64,000 nt of DNA. Origin: Carya illinoinensis (taxonomy: Eukaryota; Streptophyta; Magnoliopsida; Fagales; Juglandaceae). This document shows positions 62,901-64,000 of this stretch, piece by piece. The first letter of the stretch is position 1, and the number at the start of each line of letters is the position of its first letter. The notes beneath the pieces are model-generated. The model searched no databases. It saw nothing but the letters and a program-made list of their open reading frames with translations, and was not told the DNA's origin. The DNA lies in contig NC_056765.1 of assembly GCF_018687715.1 (NCBI RefSeq), forward strand, positions 12,452,001-12,516,000. Direction: 5' to 3'. The position numbers were made by a program, and so were the translations under genes.

Positions 62901-63521
62901 ACGGTACACAAAACGGTACCGGTACCGAAATATTTCGTTCCAGTGCCTTGATCGGTACGGCATCCGGTACGGTATTCAAAACATTGGCAGCAACACCAAT
63001 ACGGTGCCGTTTAGGGCATAGGGGCTGGGCTCCCCTCATGCACACAGGCTGGGCCCACCAGAAAACACACACACAAAGCCACCAACACTAAGGGCCCAAA
63101 CCGAAAAAGATCAAAACAAACAACAAAAATAAACTACACAACAACTTAGTAATAATAAAATAAAATAGTAAAACCCAATAATAAAAATAATTTGAAATAA
63201 AGGAGCCAATAAATAATAAAAGCACAAAAAAGGGATCTCACATCTGTACGAGACACTCATAACTGGTAGCATCAGATGTCTTTAGAAGATAATAATCATG
63301 CAACTGCTGATAAAATAATACATATGCAAATCAAATCATGTTCAATTCTTTTAATTCCCAAAAAAAATAAAGAAACTATTACTTCAGAAAAACTTTATAG
63401 TCAGCACGTAGATTACAGTAGTAGTTCTAATCAACTTTTCGATGAGTAGTAGTTGTAATGGATAACAAGAAGATACCTGATTAACAAACATTCGTTGGAA
63501 AGGGCTTTTGTCAGCATTTAA
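44226..63521 (-). CDS. VHA-a: V-type proton ATPase subunit a (VHA-a), 5' end off window
   Basis: Subunit a is the membrane subunit of the V0 sector that, with the c-ring, moves protons into the vacuole or trans-Golgi lumen. Seventeen exons join without a frame break: 63477-63521, 59741-59863, 59443-59550, 58793-58903, 58529-58702, 58188-58325, 57730-57837, 57087-57194, 56782-56924, 56512-56665, 55404-55564, 47993-48199, 47699-47882, 47534-47617, 45851-46044, 45707-45766, 44226-44430. They give 768 residues, against about 820 for the family, so roughly 50 N-terminal residues lie beyond the right edge. The first half is the cytosolic coiled-coil domain; membrane helices start near [15 protein letters not shown]. 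Two conserved arginines needed for proton transport in yeast are present ([12 protein letters not shown] and LHALRLHW). Fifteen introns in the window are GT-AG and one is GC-AG. Several introns are swollen by transposons, yet the coding sequence is clean. Isoform (a1 versus a2/a3) not assigned. Confidence 0.95.
44848..45030 (-). mobile_element. SINE-related fragment, copy B
   Basis: Partner of 21710-21893 in the last VHA-a intron; same block order as the SINE at 55911-56144. Confidence 0.6.
45048..45427. mobile_element. MITE with GGGCATGTTTGGATAC ends, copy B
   Basis: Same element as 21908-22284, in the last VHA-a intron, ends GTGTCCAAACATGCCCC. Internal differences from copy A include a short extra TTATAATATTTTTATTC piece near 45310. 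Confidence 0.8.
45707..45766 (-). CDS. VHA-a: VHA-a window exon 16
   Basis: 60 bp, completes [20 protein letters not shown] and two bases of Gly. Copy A partner 22567-22626 has Leu to Val in SLAHS. Confidence 0.94.
45851..46044 (-). CDS. VHA-a: VHA-a window exon 15
   Basis: 194 bp, with [28 protein letters not shown] and SYLRLWAL, which carries the Arg equivalent to yeast Vph1 R735. Copy A partner 22717-22909 is broken. Confidence 0.95.
47534..47617 (-). CDS. VHA-a: VHA-a window exon 14
   Basis: 84 bp, 28 codons, [12 protein letters not shown]; last exon that is not in the duplication. Confidence 0.94.
47699..47882 (-). CDS. VHA-a: VHA-a window exon 13
   Basis: 184 bp, with [20 protein letters not shown] and [12 protein letters not shown] ending. 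Its donor is CAG|GCATGA, GC instead of GT. Confidence 0.93.
47914..47985. repeat. (GA)36 microsatellite in a 110-bp VHA-a intron
   Basis: Uninterrupted 72-bp GA run (CT on the gene strand) filling two thirds of the intron 47883-47992. Confidence 0.97.
47993..48199 (-). CDS. VHA-a: VHA-a window exon 12
   Basis: 207 bp, with [20 protein letters not shown] and [14 protein letters not shown]. Ends two bases into the Arg codon of DIR. Confidence 0.95.
48200..49329 (-). other. VHA-a: VHA-a intron 11, part right of exon 12
   Basis: No exon. AT-rich, with pyrimidine and purine runs near 48960-49060 and 49175-49245. Confidence 0.7.
49330..49543. mobile_element. MITE in VHA-a intron 11
   Basis: Left end GTTCAGTTTGGCCAATGAGA pairs with right end TCTTAGTGGCCAAACCGAAG. 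Interior ATTGTTTATTATATTTTGTATG relates it, inverted, to the 34048 and 35734 MITEs. Confidence 0.78.
50035..50152. repeat. 59-bp tandem duplication beside the copia element
   Basis: Two copies starting CTAACCAAAACTAAAAATGA at 50035 and 50094 that differ at one base, next to a (GA) run at about 50008-50034. Confidence 0.93.
50162..50466 (+). repeat. 5' LTR of the copia element
   Basis: Starts TGTAGAATTATAGGGAG and ends CCAAATCGATA before the primer site. A TATA box (TATATATA) lies at about 50398-50405. Confidence 0.94.
50398..50405 (+). promoter_or_regulatory. Probable TATA box of the copia 5' LTR
   Basis: TATATATA in the context ATCTATATATAGAGGGG, at a usual place in a short copia LTR. The same motif is in the 3' LTR. 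Confidence 0.55.
50467..50478 (+). other. Primer-binding site, tRNA-iMet
   Basis: TGGTATCAGAGC directly after the LTR; exact match to the usual copia primer site. Confidence 0.95.
50514..54711 (+). pseudogene. Degenerate copia gag-pol
   Basis: Begins at ATG 50514 (gag block [12 protein letters not shown], then a stop) and continues through several frames. Gag ends with a zinc knuckle, [14 protein letters not shown], followed by a stop at 51100-51102. Protease: [13 protein letters not shown] near 51360. Integrase: [14 protein letters not shown], then [10 protein letters not shown] and [38 protein letters not shown] and VDVKNAFL-like [12 protein letters not shown], with catalytic YVDD at 53768-53779. 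RNase H end: [16 protein letters not shown] near 54620-54665. At least eight in-frame stops or frame shifts break it (for example 51526-51528, 52030-52032, 53654-53656). It cannot make an active polyprotein. Confidence 0.92.
54709..54718 (+). other. Polypurine tract of the copia element
   Basis: TGAGGGGGAG immediately before the 3' LTR. Confidence 0.88.
54719..55023 (+). repeat. 3' LTR of the copia element
   Basis: Same length as the 5' LTR, followed by the target duplication GATTC. Confidence 0.94.
55110..55325. mobile_element. 216-bp element with ~40-bp terminal inverted repeats
   Basis: Left end TGTAACACCCCAGTGGAAGG and right end CCTTCCATTGGGGTGTTACA are near-perfect inverted repeats that extend over about 40 bp through CCCAACCCACATGG. 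It ends 78 bp from the donor of window exon 11. Superfamily not assigned. Confidence 0.85.
55404..55564 (-). CDS. VHA-a: VHA-a window exon 11
   Basis: 161 bp, with [20 protein letters not shown] (second helix). Ends TGC AG, leaving two bases. The following intron is 7.2 kb and holds the copia element. Confidence 0.95.
55911..56144 (-). mobile_element. tRNA-derived SINE in VHA-a intron 10
   Basis: On the minus strand it has an A-box-like GGTCAAGTTGCTAGGG, a box B GGTTCGAATGC about 40 bases on, and a short A tail. Flanked by TTCTTAAGTTATT (55898-55910) and TTCTAAGTTATT (56145-56156), a target duplication with one indel. Confidence 0.8.
56512..56665 (-). CDS. VHA-a: VHA-a window exon 10
   Basis: 154 bp; first base completes the Gly codon. 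Contains the first membrane helix, [15 protein letters not shown]. Confidence 0.95.
56782..56924 (-). CDS. VHA-a: VHA-a window exon 9
   Basis: 143 bp, begins [15 protein letters not shown] and includes [20 protein letters not shown]. Leaves two bases of a Gly codon. Confidence 0.95.
57087..57194 (-). CDS. VHA-a: VHA-a window exon 8
   Basis: 108 bp, 36 codons, with [17 protein letters not shown], a strongly conserved block. Confidence 0.95.
57730..57837 (-). CDS. VHA-a: VHA-a window exon 7
   Basis: 108 bp, 36 codons, begins [15 protein letters not shown] and ends LVKWISM. Confidence 0.95.
58188..58325 (-). CDS. VHA-a: VHA-a window exon 6
   Basis: 138 bp, 46 codons, begins [15 protein letters not shown] and ends KQRQITRE. 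Confidence 0.95.
58529..58702 (-). CDS. VHA-a: VHA-a window exon 5
   Basis: 174 bp, 58 codons, with [10 protein letters not shown] and [15 protein letters not shown], conserved parts of the cytosolic domain. Confidence 0.95.
58793..58903 (-). CDS. VHA-a: VHA-a window exon 4
   Basis: 111 bp, 37 codons, begins [13 protein letters not shown] and ends TASLLEQ. Confidence 0.95.
59443..59550 (-). CDS. VHA-a: VHA-a window exon 3
   Basis: 108 bp, 36 codons, begins [14 protein letters not shown] and ends EFKIVLQK; coiled coil. Confidence 0.95.
59741..59863 (-). CDS. VHA-a: VHA-a window exon 2
   Basis: 123 bp, 41 codons, [17 protein letters not shown] at its start: the cytosolic coiled coil. The intron upstream is 3.6 kb because of a solo LTR. 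Confidence 0.95.
59864..60567 (-). other. VHA-a: VHA-a intron 1, left part
   Basis: No exon. A 24-base A run near 60497-60520 precedes the solo LTR. Confidence 0.65.
60568..63242 (+). mobile_element. Solo LTR in VHA-a intron 1
   Basis: Starts TGTGGCACCCTCAACCCC, ends GGGATCTCACA, flanked by TCTGT at 60563-60567 and 63243-63247. No protein coding recognised and no internal LTR-like repeat. Ends, length and the CTCAGCAAGTAATC block near 60960 suggest a Tekay/Del-like gypsy LTR. A hAT MITE is nested at 62630-62986. Frames in 62098-62460 look like chance in a GC-rich part. Confidence 0.78.
62630..62986. mobile_element. hAT-type MITE nested in the solo LTR
   Basis: Ends CAGTGTTTTAAATTTCG and CGGTATTCAAAACATTG are inverted repeats, flanked by GCAGCAGC (62622-62629) and GCAGCAAC (62987-62994), an 8-bp duplication with one mismatch. 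The interior repeats GTACCGG motifs in both directions. Confidence 0.85.
63477..63521 (-). CDS. VHA-a: VHA-a window exon 1
   Basis: 45 bp coding [15 protein letters not shown], phase 0 both ends; acceptor CAG and donor GTATCT on the minus strand. The preceding exon with the start codon is off window. Confidence 0.9.
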
Positions 63522-64000
63522 CTGCCAAGAAAAAAAAAAAATACGAGAATGAGTACATGTGATTATTAATTACCTGATTAGAGCATCATTTCCTTTCAAT
63601 ATGACCCCGACCTTGATCCTAAAGGCCCAAAACTGTTAAGCTTTATAGGGAAGGAAACAAAATATTAAAAATTTGCTTTCAAATTTGCGTTTTCCAGTAG
63701 CCCACGAACATTGATTCTGATCAATGGATATTTTTTCTAACTTGGAGTTTAAGCGAAAAATGGAAACTAAGGAAAAAAAAATGGAAATATTTGATAGTCT
63801 TGTGGCAGAAGAGGAAAATTGCAATTCAATGTCGTAAGACTATCACGTAAGAAAGGCAACTTAAATCTAGTCAGGACTTATTCGAATTCAAGCGTCAGCA
63901 ACTTTAGGAAACTCAAGGCCAGACTCTACACCCATATCACGCTTGTCAGCATTTACTCAATACTGGCCATTTCTTAAAGGAAATAAATTAAAAGAAAATC
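63522..64000 (-). other. VHA-a: VHA-a intron upstream of window exon 1
   Basis: No exon or RNA gene found here; the start-codon exon should lie further right. Confidence 0.65.

Overview
The window is plant nuclear DNA: introns with GT-AG borders, a vacuolar H+-ATPase subunit a gene split into many short exons, Ty3/gypsy and Ty1/copia LTR retrotransposons with tRNA-Asp or tRNA-iMet primer sites, dense small inverted-repeat elements, and long CT/GA microsatellites. A eudicot tree is plausible; I cannot fix the species (Fagales is only an impression). There is no CRISPR array, operon, tRNA or rRNA gene. Most of the sequence is transposable-element derived.

Layout. 1-9376: a fairly young Athila-like Ty3/gypsy element, its 5' LTR cut by the window edge. 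9377-24192 (copy A) and 35578-47333 (copy B) are a direct segmental duplication, about 3% diverged where I compared them. Both carry the same old, decayed gypsy element and the last three exons of the V-ATPase subunit a gene. 24193-35577 is unique sequence between the copies: a SPEECHLESS-like bHLH gene fragment exactly at the copy A breakpoint, a 5.7 kb non-autonomous gypsy element (26894-32602) with two convergent decayed genes, and clusters of MITEs. 43.8-63.5 kb is the intact V-ATPase subunit a gene on the minus strand. Seventeen exons are in the window (2307 coding bases, 768 residues, no frame break); about 50 N-terminal codons lie beyond the right edge. Its introns hold a degenerate Ty1/copia element (50162-55023), a SINE (55911-56144), a 216-bp palindromic element, a 2.7 kb solo LTR (60568-63242) with a hAT MITE nested inside, and a pure GA/CT microsatellite.

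Relationships. Copy B carries the working 3' end of the V-ATPase gene. Copy A has only the last three exons, with two frameshifts, a nonsense codon at a conserved Trp, and a 3.84 kb LTR element beside the last splice acceptor. The two copies give a paired filled-site/empty-site record for several insertions: a solo LTR and a LARD-like element are only in A, a LINE fragment only in B, and the B-side empty site predicts the target duplication of the Athila-like element.

I found no convincing new defence, regulatory or metabolic system. The most unusual items are the non-autonomous gypsy element with a gag gene facing a PF04195-like gene, the LARD-like element with 46-bp and 153-bp tandem arrays, a GC-AG intron in the V-ATPase gene, and the conflict between LTR divergence and paralog divergence at the copy A insertion.
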